Positions 7,272-15,724 of a stretch of 64,000 nucleotides of DNA are shown here, one piece after another. The notes under the pieces are model-generated. The model searched no databases. It was not told the origin of the DNA and worked only from the letters and a program-made list of their open reading frames with translations. Source of the DNA: Roseomonas alba (lineage in GTDB: Bacteria; Pseudomonadota; Alphaproteobacteria; Acetobacterales; Acetobacteraceae). Both the position numbers and the translations under genes were made by a program. Every line of letters starts with the position of its first letter. Within the stretch, counting starts at the first letter, position 1. The stretch covers positions 62,001 through 126,000 of the forward strand of contig NZ_JAHYBZ010000011.1 of NCBI RefSeq assembly GCF_019430885.1, in the 5' to 3' direction.

Positions 7272-10142
7272 TCAGGATCGCAGGGCCACGAGGATCTCGG
7301 CTGCCTCGACAAGATCCGCCGAACCGGATGTCTCCGCGAGGCCCTGCCAGATTGCCTCGAGGATCGCGTGGGCCTCGACCTGCCGGCCCTGCCGTCGCAG
7401 CAGCCGCGCCAGGGGAAGTGCCGCCTTCAGCTCCCACCCCGAAGCCGCCTGATCCCTGGCATGGCCGATGGATCGCCGCAGCAAGGCCTCCGCTGCCGCC
7501 GAATCCGGATGCGGTCCGCGCAGCATGATCTCGCCCTGGGTCCGCAGAAGGTCAGGCAGCCAGAAGAGCTGGCCCAGCGCCTGCGCGGAGGAGAGGGCCT
7601 CCTCGATCGTTGCACGCGCTTCGTCATGCCTGCCGGTCCGCGCCAGCGCCTCGGCCATGGCCCTCGACGCGGCGGGAAGGACCATGTGCTGCTGCTCGCG
7701 GCGCAGCGCGGCGATGGCCTCGCGAAGCGTGTCCGCCGCCGCAACCGGATTGCCTTCAAGAAGCAGCCACTCACCCTTCAGGGCCCGGCTCCAGGCGGCG
7801 TTGGGCCGAAGGGAATGCCGCTCGGAATGGACGATGGCCAGCTCGATATGCTCGGCCGCCTCCGCCGTCCTGCCGCTCCACAGCAGGATCGGAATGGCGT
7901 GGGCGGTCGCCATGCTGTAGTTGCCCGGCGGCGGCAGGCGTGCGCCTTCCTCGATCACCTCCAGGGCCAGACGGCAGGCCGTCTCGGGCGAGCCACGGAG
8001 CCAGAGCAGCCGGGCCAGCCCGATCGACGCGCGCAGGCGGTGGTCATAGCCGAAGAGGTTGATCTCCAGCCGCCCAAGACCGGCTTCGAGGGTGAAGCCG
8101 CGTTGACAATGCTCCAGCGCCTCGGCCTGATTGCCGGCGATGTGATGCGCGGCGGCGAGCAGCCATTCGGCGATGATTCGGTCGCTGAGCGCGCCGCTGC
8201 GCTCCGCGATGGCGGCGCAGCGCCGCGCGGCGGCCAGGGCACTGTCGAAATGGCCGAGCCGCGTGAGGAAAAGGTTGAGGCCCGCGAGCAGACGCATCTG
8301 CGGCAGTCCTGCGCCATCCTCCTCCGCCAGGTTCAGCCCGCGTTCGATCGCCTGGCTGACCTCATCCGTATTGCCCCGCGTGTGCATGGAGGACACCGCC
8401 AGCGCCTCCAGCAGCCGTGCCTCGCGCTGGGAGAAGCCGCCGGCCGCCGGAATGCTGTCCAGCGCCAGCCGCGACCAGTGCCGGCATTCGCCGAGCAGCC
8501 ACAGCCCGAGGAACAGCGGCGCGGCATCGGCCGCGAGGTCGACGCCGATCGCGCGGTGCTCCTGCTCGGCGAAGCTCCATTCCAGGGCCTTGCGCAGATT
8601 GCCGACATGGGGCGCGTGTCGGCCGATCTCGGCATAGGCGCCATGTTCGAGGCCAAGTTTCCTGAACAGTTCGGCGAAATGGCGCGCGTGGCGCAGCGCA
8701 ACCTGCCGCCCCTCGCCGAACTCCTCCAGCTTGGCCGCCGCATAGACGCGCGTCATGTCGAGGAGCCGGTAAAAGACGCGGCCCTCGGCCGCATCGACCC
8801 AGAGCAGGGATTTGTCGACCAGGCTCGCGACGATCGTCGCGACGCCGGGCGTCGCGGGCTCCGCTTCGCCAGCGACGGCGCAGGCGGCCTCCATGGTGAA
8901 GAGGCCGATGAAGACGGAGAGCCGCGCCAGGATGCGCCGTTCCTCCTCCGAGAGCAGGTTGTAGCTCCAGTCGAGCATCGCCTGCAGTGTCCGGTGCCGC
9001 GGCGCGACGTTGCGCCGGCCGACCAGCCGTAGCTCCGCGCTGCCCGCCAGCAGGTCGGCAACGCCACGGATGCCATAGGTGCCGACGCGGCTCGCCGCCA
9101 GCTCGATCCCCAGCGCGATGCCGTCGGTGCGGCGGCAGATCTCCGCGACGATGGGAGCATCGCCGTCGGTCAGCGCCCCAAGGAAGCCGCCCGAGGCTGC
9201 CCGTTCCATGAAGAGCTGCACCGCCGGCGTGGCCAGCGCTTCCGCGGCGCTAGGGACGTCTTCCACCGGGCTGGCGAGGGCGCTCAGCAGATGCACCGTC
9301 TCACCTTCGACGCGCAGTGATTCGCGGGAGGTCACCAGCAGATGGACGCCTGGCGCCTGCCGGAACAGGTCGGCGGCGAGGCGTGAGGCCGCGTCGATGA
9401 GATGCTCGCAGCTATCGAGGACGATCAGCATCCGCTTGTCGGCGAGGAAGTCGAGCAGCCCGGTCGCCGGATCGGCGCCGCTCAGCGCGCAGCCGACGGC
9501 GGCGACGATGGCGCCCGGGACCAGGGCCGCTTCGGAGATCGCGCCAAGATCGGTGAAGACGACATTCTCCTCGCCGAATTGCGTGCGCAACCTGTCGGTG
9601 ATGGCGGTCGCCACGCTCGTCTTGCCGATGCCGCCGGCGCCGATGATGCTGACGAAGCGTCGTGCGAGGAGCAACTCGCTCAGACTCTCGATGACCCGGC
9701 CGCGGCCGATGAGTGGCCGCGGCGGCGCGGGCGGGCGTATCGTGGCGCGGAGCGCCGCCGGCGCGGCGGCCGGCGACTCCTCCGGCTCAACCTGCGTGAT
9801 CGGCGCGACGAAGCTGTAGCCACGGCCGGCGACGTTGACGATGTAGCGCGCGCCGTCCTGCCCATCCCCGAGCGCCCGGCGCAGCGAGGCGATGTGGACG
9901 CGCACCGCCGCCTCGTCGACGACGACGTCCCGCCAGACCAGGTCCAGCAGGGCGTGCCGGCCGACCACCTCGCCGGCGCGATCGGTCAGAACGATCAGCA
10001 GATCGAGGGCGCGCGAGCCAATACGCACGGGCACGCCATCCTTCAGCAGAAGCCGGCCCGCACGATCCAGGCGGAAGCTTCCGAAGGAAATGAAGGTGTC
10101 CTGCCTCTGCACCGTCGCTTCCCGGCTTGGCGTATCGGGCAT
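7272..10142 (-). CDS. winged-helix / NB-ARC-type ATPase / TPR transcriptional regulator
   Basis: The 956-residue protein has an OmpR/CadC-type winged-helix DNA-binding domain at about residues 18-112 (VRIGSRALDLLIVLTDRAGE, VHIASLRRALGD, VNVAGRGYSFVAPI). A P-loop ATPase follows, with Walker A GAGGIGKTS and Walker B LIVLDSCEHL, then a long all-helical TPR-like C-terminus. ATG 10142 is used because it leads directly into the winged helix; the frame is open 143 codons further upstream but without plausible protein. It is a paralogue of the gene at 45490-48372, and each lies near a related secreted alpha/beta hydrolase. The signal sensed is unknown. A 21-bp-spaced repeat lies about 100-140 bp upstream. 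Confidence 0.85.
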   Translation of the reverse strand: MPDTPSREATVQRQDTFISFGSFRLDRAGRLLLKDGVPVRIGSRALDLLIVLTDRAGEVVGRHALLDLVWRDVVVDEAAVRVHIASLRRALGDGQDGARYIVNVAGRGYSFVAPITQVEPEESPAAAPAALRATIRPPAPPRPLIGRGRVIESLSELLLARRFVSIIGAGGIGKTSVATAITDRLRTQFGEENVVFTDLGAISEAALVPGAIVAAVGCALSGADPATGLLDFLADKRMLIVLDSCEHLIDAASRLAADLFRQAPGVHLLVTSRESLRVEGETVHLLSALASPVEDVPSAAEALATPAVQLFMERAASGGFLGALTDGDAPIVAEICRRTDGIALGIELAASRVGTYGIRGVADLLAGSAELRLVGRRNVAPRHRTLQAMLDWSYNLLSEEERRILARLSVFIGLFTMEAACAVAGEAEPATPGVATIVASLVDKSLLWVDAAEGRVFYRLLDMTRVYAAAKLEEFGEGRQVALRHARHFAELFRKLGLEHGAYAEIGRHAPHVGNLRKALEWSFAEQEHRAIGVDLAADAAPLFLGLWLLGECRHWSRLALDSIPAAGGFSQREARLLEALAVSSMHTRGNTDEVSQAIERGLNLAEEDGAGLPQMRLLAGLNLFLTRLGHFDSALAAARRCAAIAERSGALSDRIIAEWLLAAAHHIAGNQAEALEHCQRGFTLEAGLGRLEINLFGYDHRLRASIGLARLLWLRGSPETACRLALEVIEEGARLPPPGNYSMATAHAIPILLWSGRTAEAAEHIELAIVHSERHSLRPNAAWSRALKGEWLLLEGNPVAAADTLREAIAALRREQQHMVLPAASRAMAEALARTGRHDEARATIEEALSSAQALGQLFWLPDLLRTQGEIMLRGPHPDSAAAEALLRRSIGHARDQAASGWELKAALPLARLLRRQGRQVEAHAILEAIWQGLAETSGSADLVEAAEILVALRS

Positions 10143-10243
10143 GACTTCGTCTATCCGGATCCGATCATCGGTCGTCGTCTCCTCGCGCCCCGGCTTCTGG
10201 ACAGGTCGCCATGGCGCATCTCGGCTGCCTGCGTCGCGCTGTC

Positions 10244-10282
10244 TTCCGGGAACCTGACGGGATTTGCCGGAACATGACGCGA
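10244..10282 (+). promoter_or_regulatory. candidate regulator site upstream of the winged-helix/TPR gene
   Basis: Two similar sequences lie in tandem about 21 bp apart: TTCCGGGAACCTGACGG at 10244-10260 and TGCCGGAACATGACGCGA at 10265-10282. The second is identical over 18 bp to the complement of 12741-12758, which lies upstream of the hydrolase/Ohr operon. OmpR-type winged-helix proteins often bind tandem direct repeats, so autoregulation by the adjacent gene is a reasonable inference. Confidence 0.45.
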
Positions 10283-10312
10283 TCGATGGTCCGCCGCTGC
10301 TTCCGGACGCGG

Positions 10313-11269
10313 TCAGCCGGGGCCGGGCTGACCCGTCATGGTCGACCGCCGCCACCGCCCCGGCGCGATGCCGATGCTTTCGCGGAAGGCGGTGGCGAAG
10401 TGGCTCTGGCTCGAAAAACCGCAGGCGAGCGCGATCTCCGCGATGGTGAGCGCCGAACCCGCGAGCATGGCTTGCGCGCGACTGATGCGGCGGCTGAGCT
10501 GCCACTGATGCGGCGCCATCCCGGTCGAGCGTTTGAAGGCCCGGCCGAAATGCGCAACTGAAAGGCCGCATTCCCTGGCGAGGTCCGACAGGGACAGGTC
10601 GAGATTGGCCTCCATCAGCTCCTTGGCACGGCGCTCCTGCCAGGGCGCCAGGCCATGGGGCCGGCCCTGCATCGCGCGCCTGGCCACGCCGTGCCGGCCG
10701 ATCATGTGGATGCAGACAGCGTCGAGGATCGCATCGAGAAGAAGGCCACTCGCCCTGTGCGGGTGGGCGAAGGCCGCCGAAGCCGCGTCGGCAAGCTGGC
10801 GCATGACCGGATCGTCGAGGCCGGCGGGACCGTGATCGGCAAGTCCGGCAAAGGCCGGCATCCCGTTCTCCTCAGCGCAGGCGCTCAGACTCGATATCGG
10901 CAGGTAGACATGCATGCTGTGCCAGGGATCCCGCACGAGCACCCGCGGATCCTGCCTCATGTCCACGATGAAGACTGTGCCGGCCTCGAGCGCCGCGTCG
11001 GCCAGGAACCGCCCGTTCCGCCACATCTCGCGCCGCATCGGTCGAAGGTGGACTGCGACCGAATAGGCATCGTCATAGCCCAGGGACGCGCTGAGCTCCC
11101 GCGAGGGCCTATCCGTCCGCAGCTCGGACAGGGCGAGCAGCCCCCTGCGAAGCGTCCGGCTGACATGGCTTCGTGGCTGCGGCAGGTCCAGGCACGCAGC
11201 GAGATGCGCGCCATAGGCGCGGCCGCGACCCGTTCGGCTGCTGGCAGGCGGTGGCGCATCCATCGGCAT
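10313..11269 (-). CDS. AraC-family transcriptional regulator
   Basis: The C-terminal third holds the two helix-turn-helix motifs of the AraC/XylS family: LSLSDLARECGLSVAHFGRA and LTIAEIALACGFSSQSHFAT, followed by the family's GIAPGRWRR-like end. The N-terminal part is a cupin-like sensing region that resembles AraC members in which an aldehyde or other small organic ligand is sensed. ATG 11269 is chosen because GCGGGG lies upstream; 11263 and 11332 are alternatives. It lies between the Ohr gene and the large regulator on the same strand, with a 118-bp gap on the Ohr side, so it probably has its own promoter. Confidence 0.85.
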   Translation of the reverse strand: MPMDAPPPASSRTGRGRAYGAHLAACLDLPQPRSHVSRTLRRGLLALSELRTDRPSRELSASLGYDDAYSVAVHLRPMRREMWRNGRFLADAALEAGTVFIVDMRQDPRVLVRDPWHSMHVYLPISSLSACAEENGMPAFAGLADHGPAGLDDPVMRQLADAASAAFAHPHRASGLLLDAILDAVCIHMIGRHGVARRAMQGRPHGLAPWQERRAKELMEANLDLSLSDLARECGLSVAHFGRAFKRSTGMAPHQWQLSRRISRAQAMLAGSALTIAEIALACGFSSQSHFATAFRESIGIAPGRWRRSTMTGQPGPG

Positions 11270-11387
11270 CCCCGCGCATCGGACATCCCGGTTCGGGACC
11301 GGATCATGCCATCGGGCCGAGGCCAAGTTCAATGGATGCCTCGATGGCGGGGATGGGATGCAGGGCCGGCGTCACCGCACGCTGACG

Positions 11388-11813
11388 TCACCGCACGTTG
11401 ACGGTCTTCGCCACCGCGACATTGCCGCGTATGGCGTTGGAGTAGGGGCAGATCGCATCGGCACCCTGCACCAGCGCCTCGGCCGTCGCCTGGTCGACGC
11501 CGGCGACGGTGATGGCGAGCGATGCATGCAGCACGAAGGCATCGGCCTCGTTGCGGCTGAGCCCGATCTCGGCGACGACCTCGACATCGCCGTCGGCGAA
11601 GCGGTGGCCGGACTGGCGCGCCACGCGCAGCAGCGCATTCTCGAAGCAGGCAGCATAGCCGCCGGCGAAGAGCTGCTCCGGATTGGTCGCGCCACCCATG
11701 CCGCCGAGTTCCTTCGGGATGGCGAGCGTCAGGTCGAGGATGCCGTCGGCGCTGCGGATCCTGCCCTTGCGGCCGCCTGTCGCGGCGACTTTGGTCGCAT
11801 AGAGAATGGTCAT
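11388..11813 (-). CDS. ohr: organic hydroperoxide resistance protein (Ohr/OsmC family)
   Basis: The 141-residue protein has the two redox cysteines of Ohr: Cys56 in GGYAACFENAL and Cys122 in ICPYSNAIRGN. Length and the N-terminal ILYATKVAATGGRKGRI match Ohr rather than OsmC or YhfA. It reduces organic hydroperoxides in the cytoplasm with a dithiol (usually lipoyl) reductant. The start lies 30 bp after the stop of the secreted hydrolase gene, so the two are probably co-transcribed. No MarR-type OhrR gene is adjacent; the AraC and winged-helix/TPR regulators beside it are the likely controllers. Confidence 0.92.
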   Translation of the reverse strand: MTILYATKVAATGGRKGRIRSADGILDLTLAIPKELGGMGGATNPEQLFAGGYAACFENALLRVARQSGHRFADGDVEVVAEIGLSRNEADAFVLHASLAITVAGVDQATAEALVQGADAICPYSNAIRGNVAVAKTVNVR

Positions 11814-11843
11814 GGTCGCTGCATCTCCTTGACGAGCGGCCGC

Positions 11844-12629
11844 CTAAGGCATCCGCTCCTGCACCTTCCGCGCGGCTTCCTCGATGACGGCGGCGACCTG
11901 CACGGGGTGGGATTCGTATACGGAGTGGCTGGCGCCCTCGATGACGATGAAGGGCGCGCGGGCGCGTTCGTAGTAGAAGCGTTCGAGGCCTGGATTGATG
12001 ATCTGGTCGTTGCCGGCGACAATTCCCCAGCTCGGCTTCGTCTTCCAGGCGGCGGCGGTCAGCGGCGTGCTGAACACTTCGGCCTTCGCGAAAACCTGGC
12101 AGCGCGCCGCGAACTCTGCCCGCTCGCGGGGCAGGTCGGGGGCGAAAAGGCGCGGGAAGAGCTCCGGGTCCAGATAGGTGTAGCCGTCGGGGGTCATCCT
12201 GACCGCCCCCTCGGTGCGGGCGAGCACGCTCGGCATCCGCCGGCCGAGCGCGCCTTCGTCCTCCCCGACATCCGGCGCATGGGCGGCGACATAGACGAGG
12301 CCGGCGACCTTCGGATGCACCCCGGCCTGTGTGATGACCGACCCACCATAGGAGTGGCCGACGAGGATCGCCGGGCCGTCCTGCATGTCGAGCACGCGTC
12401 TGGCGGCGGCGACATCGGCCTCGAAGGCGGTCTCCGGCTCCTGCACCATGGTGACGCGGAAGCCCCGGCGCGTCAGAAGCTCATAGACCGGCTTCCAGCC
12501 CGATGCGTCGACCCAGGCACCGTGCACAAGAACGATGTTCCTGATCGATGGGACCTGGGCCACGGCGGGCGCGGCGAGGGCGAGCAGTGCGGCGGGAACG
12601 AGGACAGCGCTGGCACGGCGGGAGAGCAT
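11844..12629 (-). CDS. secreted alpha/beta hydrolase
   Basis: The 261-residue protein has an N-terminal signal peptide ending ...AAPAVA-Q. The alpha/beta hydrolase core shows NIVLVHGAWVDASGW (oxyanion region), the nucleophile elbow GHSYGG with Ser93, and a late His in IEGASHSVYESHP. It belongs to the salicylate/methyl-ester esterase-like family often annotated simply as alpha/beta hydrolase. It is a paralogue of 40000-40764, sharing NIVLVHGAW and VGHSYGG, and both copies sit in clusters with the same rare regulator type. It probably acts in the periplasm on an ester. It is first in an operon with ohr. Confidence 0.85.
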   Translation of the reverse strand: MLSRRASAVLVPAALLALAAPAVAQVPSIRNIVLVHGAWVDASGWKPVYELLTRRGFRVTMVQEPETAFEADVAAARRVLDMQDGPAILVGHSYGGSVITQAGVHPKVAGLVYVAAHAPDVGEDEGALGRRMPSVLARTEGAVRMTPDGYTYLDPELFPRLFAPDLPRERAEFAARCQVFAKAEVFSTPLTAAAWKTKPSWGIVAGNDQIINPGLERFYYERARAPFIVIEGASHSVYESHPVQVAAVIEEAARKVQERMP

Positions 12630-12740
12630 GGCATCACCTCATCGGCATGGCGGGTGTGGCGTCGGTGCAGCCCGACCGGAGGAAGGCTGGCACGGGCCAC
12701 GGGGATCGGTGCGCAAAGACCCGAAAGGAATCGCAATGCC

Positions 12741-12758
12741 TCGCGTCATGTTCCGGCA
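12741..12758 (-). promoter_or_regulatory. candidate regulator site upstream of hydrolase-ohr operon
   Basis: The minus strand reads TGCCGGAACATGACGCGA, identical over 18 bp to 10265-10282 upstream of the winged-helix/TPR regulator. It lies 112 bp before the hydrolase start. The rest of the 12630-12899 gap shows no clear gene. A 55-codon reading from ATG 12736 has an AAAGGAA upstream but no recognisable product and overlaps this site. Confidence 0.45.
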
Positions 12759-12899
12759 GCCCACCTGGTCTGCTCATGAAGCATCAGATGCGCGCATGTC
12801 TTCTTTCGTATCTACACGGCGCATTGCAGTGTCTTACAGGCGATCAGACCCGCCGCAGGTCATTCTGCCGCCGTCTCAACGAGCGGAGAGGAGATCGTC

Positions 12900-13271
12900 A
12901 TGAGCCGATGGGCCGCGCCCGATATTCCCAGCGCCGAGCGTTGCGCCTCTGATGTCGGAGAAGCGCTGCGCGACGCATGCTGTCCATGCGGCGGCCGGGA
13001 TCGCGCGCCTGCCGCGTGCGGCGTCAGAGGCGAAGTCGCGAACGCCCTTACCGCGATTCTCCTGCACGCGGAGGCCATCTGCCGCTGGTCCGCCAGGCAA
13101 GGCATCGTGGATGTAGAGATTGTGGCATCGGCACGACAGGTCGCTGCCAATGCGGGGCGCGTCTGGATGGCACTGGACGACACCACGCCGGCAACCGGCA
13201 CTGACGGCGCGGCCGAAGAAACTGATCAAGGGCCAAGCCCCAGATTCCAAGGCTCTGGCCTGACCCCGTAG
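12900..13271 (+). CDS. small protein resembling a histidine-kinase dimerisation region, function unknown
   Basis: The 123-residue reading frame has a strong ribosome-binding site (GGAGAGGAG) directly before ATG 12900. The middle part, EVANALTAILLHAEAICRW then VASARQVAANAGRVWMAL, resembles the two-helix DHp segment of sensor kinases (relatives read like ELNNALAAILGNAE) but lacks the phospho-accepting His and any ATPase domain. The N-terminal part is cysteine-rich (ERCASDVGEALRDACCPCGG). It could be a real small regulatory protein or the stub of a kinase. It is the only clear gene between the hydrolase operon and the IS debris. Confidence 0.45.
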   Translation: MSRWAAPDIPSAERCASDVGEALRDACCPCGGRDRAPAACGVRGEVANALTAILLHAEAICRWSARQGIVDVEIVASARQVAANAGRVWMALDDTTPATGTDGAAEETDQGPSPRFQGSGLTP

Positions 13272-13477
13272 AATCGGCCCGCCGGCAATGTAGGACGGCG
13301 ACATCCTGGCCCGGAACCGAACTCCGGTCCGGCGTCTAGGCAACTTCTTGAGCTTGTTGAGCCTGCTCGACGAACGCCTATGAGGTCAGGTTCCGCAGCG
13401 GCCCACGCGGCCGCTCCTCATTGCACTCTCGTTTCGCGGCCTCAAGCGGCTGCCTTGCGTCGGCCTGGGACGCGAAC

Positions 13478-13790
13478 CAGGAGGCGTTCGAGCATTCGGC
13501 CTGCATCCGTGGTCGAGCTCCTGCACCACGTCGGAGGATGGAAACTGCCTCTCAGCACAGTCGAGAGCGCCTCTCGCGTGCGGGCCTCGAGCACGGCCGG
13601 GATGCGGATTGGCCAACCGTGGAACAATGGTCGGCGGCGAAGTCCATCGCTCAGATCTCGTTCGGTGCTGCCGCGTCCGGCCGCCTCACGGGCTACCGCT
13701 ACGCCCTCTTGTGTCGCGGGACTTTGGTGTCGGATGGTCAGGCCGTCTTCGCTTTGCAGGCGGTACACGCGCTTCGCGCTCACCGATAAA
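13478..13790 (-). pseudogene. IS3-family transposase (OrfB) remnant
   Basis: The minus-strand reading SAKRVYRLQSEDGLTIRHQS followed by DLSDGLRRRPLFHGWPIRIP and LEARTREALS aligns with the OrfB segment that in IS2/IS3-group elements reads like KRVYRLYREEGLAVRRR ... DFVSDALADGRRIRILNVVDDFTREC. The catalytic D-rich block is corrupted, the rest of the rve domain is missing, and no start or terminal repeats are evident. This is a decayed fragment. Both flanks up to 13272 and 13871 contain no other recognisable gene. Confidence 0.6.
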
Positions 13791-13871
13791 GTCTGGCGAC
13801 CAGGAGAGACAGGTCGTGAGAGAGAAGAATGAAGTAGCAAAGAGAATCGGGGTTGGAAACTCTCTGGGGCC

Positions 13872-14766
13872 TAGAGCATCTTCCGATCATGCTGGGTGGT
13901 AGCCGGCGGCGGCGAAGTAGTTGGCGCATTCGGTTGGATTGAAGGTGTCGATGATGTTGCCGATGGTGGACCATAGTCCGCCGATGGTCCGCGCGGATGC
14001 CAGGCCGCAGGTTGGGGACCAGCACTTGGTCGACATAGGCCTGGAAGGCGATGCCGTTGATCGGCCCGTCGAGCACCATGGGTGCCACCATGCCGCTGTT
14101 GCGCAGGCCGGCGACGAAGGTGGTCGTCTTCCAGTGGCCGTGCGGGATGGCGGCACGCAGCCGTCCGCCGCGCGGTGACCGTCCACGGGTGCGGGCCATG
14201 TTCGTCGACGCCCAGGTCTCGTCGATGAACACCAGGCGGTCGGGGTCGAGTTCCAACTGCCCCTCGAACCAATCCCAGCGCCGCGTCACGATGCCGGGGC
14301 GCTGCTGCTCGGCCGCGTGCGCCGACTTTTTTTCAGTGTGATCCGCCGCCGCGCGAAGAACCGCCACAAGGTGCCGACGCCGACTGGCACGCCCGCATCG
14401 GCCAGTTCCGCGCGCAACTCGCTCAGCGTGATGTCCGGCGTCAGCTCCAGCGGGCCGAGGATCAGCGGCGCATGGCTCTCGATCCATCCCGAGCGGCGAT
14501 GGCCGCCAAGGGGCCCCGGCGCCACCGAGCCCGCTGTACGTTTCAAGGACGCCCAGCGGATCGCGCTGGAGATGCCGACGCCAAAGCGTGAAGCGGCTGC
14601 CCGGCACGAGGATCCAGCCTCGATCGCCGCAACAACACGCTCGCGAAGATCCACCGACAATGCCTTCGACATGCCTGTCGGCCCCCTCCCGACAGGCAGC
14701 TTGAAGCAGATCCACACCGCGTGGGGGAAGGACCTTCGCGATTCAAGCAGGTCGAACGCCGCTCTA
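13872..14766 (-). mobile_element. IS630-family insertion sequence, internally deleted
   Basis: The element is bounded by TA and related ends: 13872 begins TAGAGCATCTTCCGATCATG, and the complement of 14766 begins TAGAGCGGCGTTCGACCTGC. Only the first six bases and scattered later positions match, as is common in decayed copies. It contains a two-frame IS630 transposase with a poly-A slippery site and a large deletion. Its right boundary coincides with the stop codon of the next gene (14764-14766), so the insertion supplied that stop. Confidence 0.7.
13887..14672 (-). pseudogene. IS630-family transposase, frameshift site and internal deletion
   Basis: The first frame gives MSKALSVDLRERVVAAIEAG through RRRITLKK (helix-turn-helix part). 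At 14327-14333 the minus strand has seven A residues, and the -1 frame continues KKSAHAAEQQRPGIV, LVFIDETWASTNM (first catalytic Asp) and HWKTTTFVAGLRNSGM. Such A7 slippage is typical of IS630 elements. Near 13990-14000 the sequence jumps from VLVPNLRPG to RTIGGLWSTIGNIIDTF and ends ECANYFAAAGYHPA, losing roughly 70 codons that should contain the second Asp and the Glu. The enzyme is therefore inactive even with frameshifting. Confidence 0.75.
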
Positions 14767-15687
14767 GACGACGGCGTCCAGCCCCAGCAGCCGCGCCGCG
14801 TTGGACCGCACCAGCTTGCCGATATCCGCCTTCGAGACTTGCTGGTCGAGTAGCAAGCTCACCACCTGGCGGAAGCCCTCCACTGGCCGCGGCGAACCGA
14901 GCAGGCCGAGATCCGAGGAGAGAATGGTGCGATCCACGCCGGCGACCTCGATCAGATGCACCAGCTCCTCCGGCGTGAACTTCTTCGACTTGCCTTCCAC
15001 CCACATGCAGATCGAATGCTCGATATGCGCGCCCAGCGAGACGAGGGTACGGATGTCGTCATCGGTGCAGCCGATCAGGTAGGTAGGGTGGTTGACCAGC
15101 ATGCGCTTCACGCCGCGCTTGCCGGCCTCCTCGAAGACCTTGATCATCTCCGCGGCATCCAGGTGGCCACCGGCCAGGATCACATCGGCCTCCGCGATAA
15201 TGTCCAGCACCTGCTTGGTGTCGTCGGTGATCGCGCCATTGGCGTCGGTCGCGCGCAGCGGGATGGCGTCGAGCATCTTCTTCGCCGTCTTCGGGAAGGT
15301 CTTGCCCTGGCCGAGGATCTGCTCGATGTGGTTCGCCGCCGAGAGCGTCGGCATCCAGATGATCTTCGCACCGATCTTTACAGCATGGTCGACCGCATGC
15401 GGGTTGATGCCGCCCGAGGCGTTGTTCAGCGCAAGGCCGGAGAACAGCTTCACACCGAGCTCCGGGAACAGCTTCTCCAGCATCACGGCGTGGGAGACGC
15501 CGAGGTAGAAGTGATCTTTGTAGAGCAGCGCGCTGAACTTCGCCTCGGCGCAGTCGAGCAGCGCCTCGTGATGATCCAGGGTGCGCGGCATGGCGGCCGG
15601 GCCGGAATGACAATGCAGGTCCACGGCGCCGACCAGCAGCTCCGCGACCTCAGCCTCGCGGGACATGTCCTGGGTGGTGGTGCTCAT
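14764..15687 (-). CDS. DUF6282-type amidohydrolase-like protein
   Basis: The 307-residue protein starts with the metal-binding motif VDLHCHSGPAAMPRTLDHHE, has LYKDHFYLGVSHAVMLEKLF and GINPHAVDHAVKIGAKIIWM, and ends with an Asp in TILSSDLGLLGSPRPVEGF. It looks like a TIM-barrel metal-dependent hydrolase of the DUF6282 type. The reaction is not known for the family. The last residues DAVV and the TAG stop fall at the IS630 boundary, so the natural C-terminus may have been slightly longer. It follows the HpcH/HpaI aldolase gene by 37 bp and is probably co-transcribed with it. Confidence 0.75.
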   Translation of the reverse strand: MSTTTQDMSREAEVAELLVGAVDLHCHSGPAAMPRTLDHHEALLDCAEAKFSALLYKDHFYLGVSHAVMLEKLFPELGVKLFSGLALNNASGGINPHAVDHAVKIGAKIIWMPTLSAANHIEQILGQGKTFPKTAKKMLDAIPLRATDANGAITDDTKQVLDIIAEADVILAGGHLDAAEMIKVFEEAGKRGVKRMLVNHPTYLIGCTDDDIRTLVSLGAHIEHSICMWVEGKSKKFTPEELVHLIEVAGVDRTILSSDLGLLGSPRPVEGFRQVVSLLLDQQVSKADIGKLVRSNAARLLGLDAVV

Positions 15688-15724
15688 CTTCTCATCCTTG
15701 TCTGGCGTGGGGGCATCGCGCCGG

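Noticed and set aside
6048..9032. 994-codon plus-strand open frame across the IS5 element and the large regulator
   Set aside because: It is antisense to two well-supported genes and has no recognisable domain. Such shadows are normal at this GC content.
10143..10571. Extension of the winged-helix/TPR regulator to 1,099 residues
   Set aside because: The added 143 residues have no similarity and lie over the AraC gene end and the putative operator.
5815..13868. 16-bp identity between 5815-5868 (minus) and 13816-13868 (plus) as a repeat family
   Set aside because: Apart from the low-complexity GTGAGAGAGAAGAATG the similarity is weak, and one such match is expected by chance in 64 kb.
14286..14717. 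Start of the IS630 first frame at 14717
   Set aside because: The first 15 codons lie upstream of the typical MSKALS start and give no family sequence.
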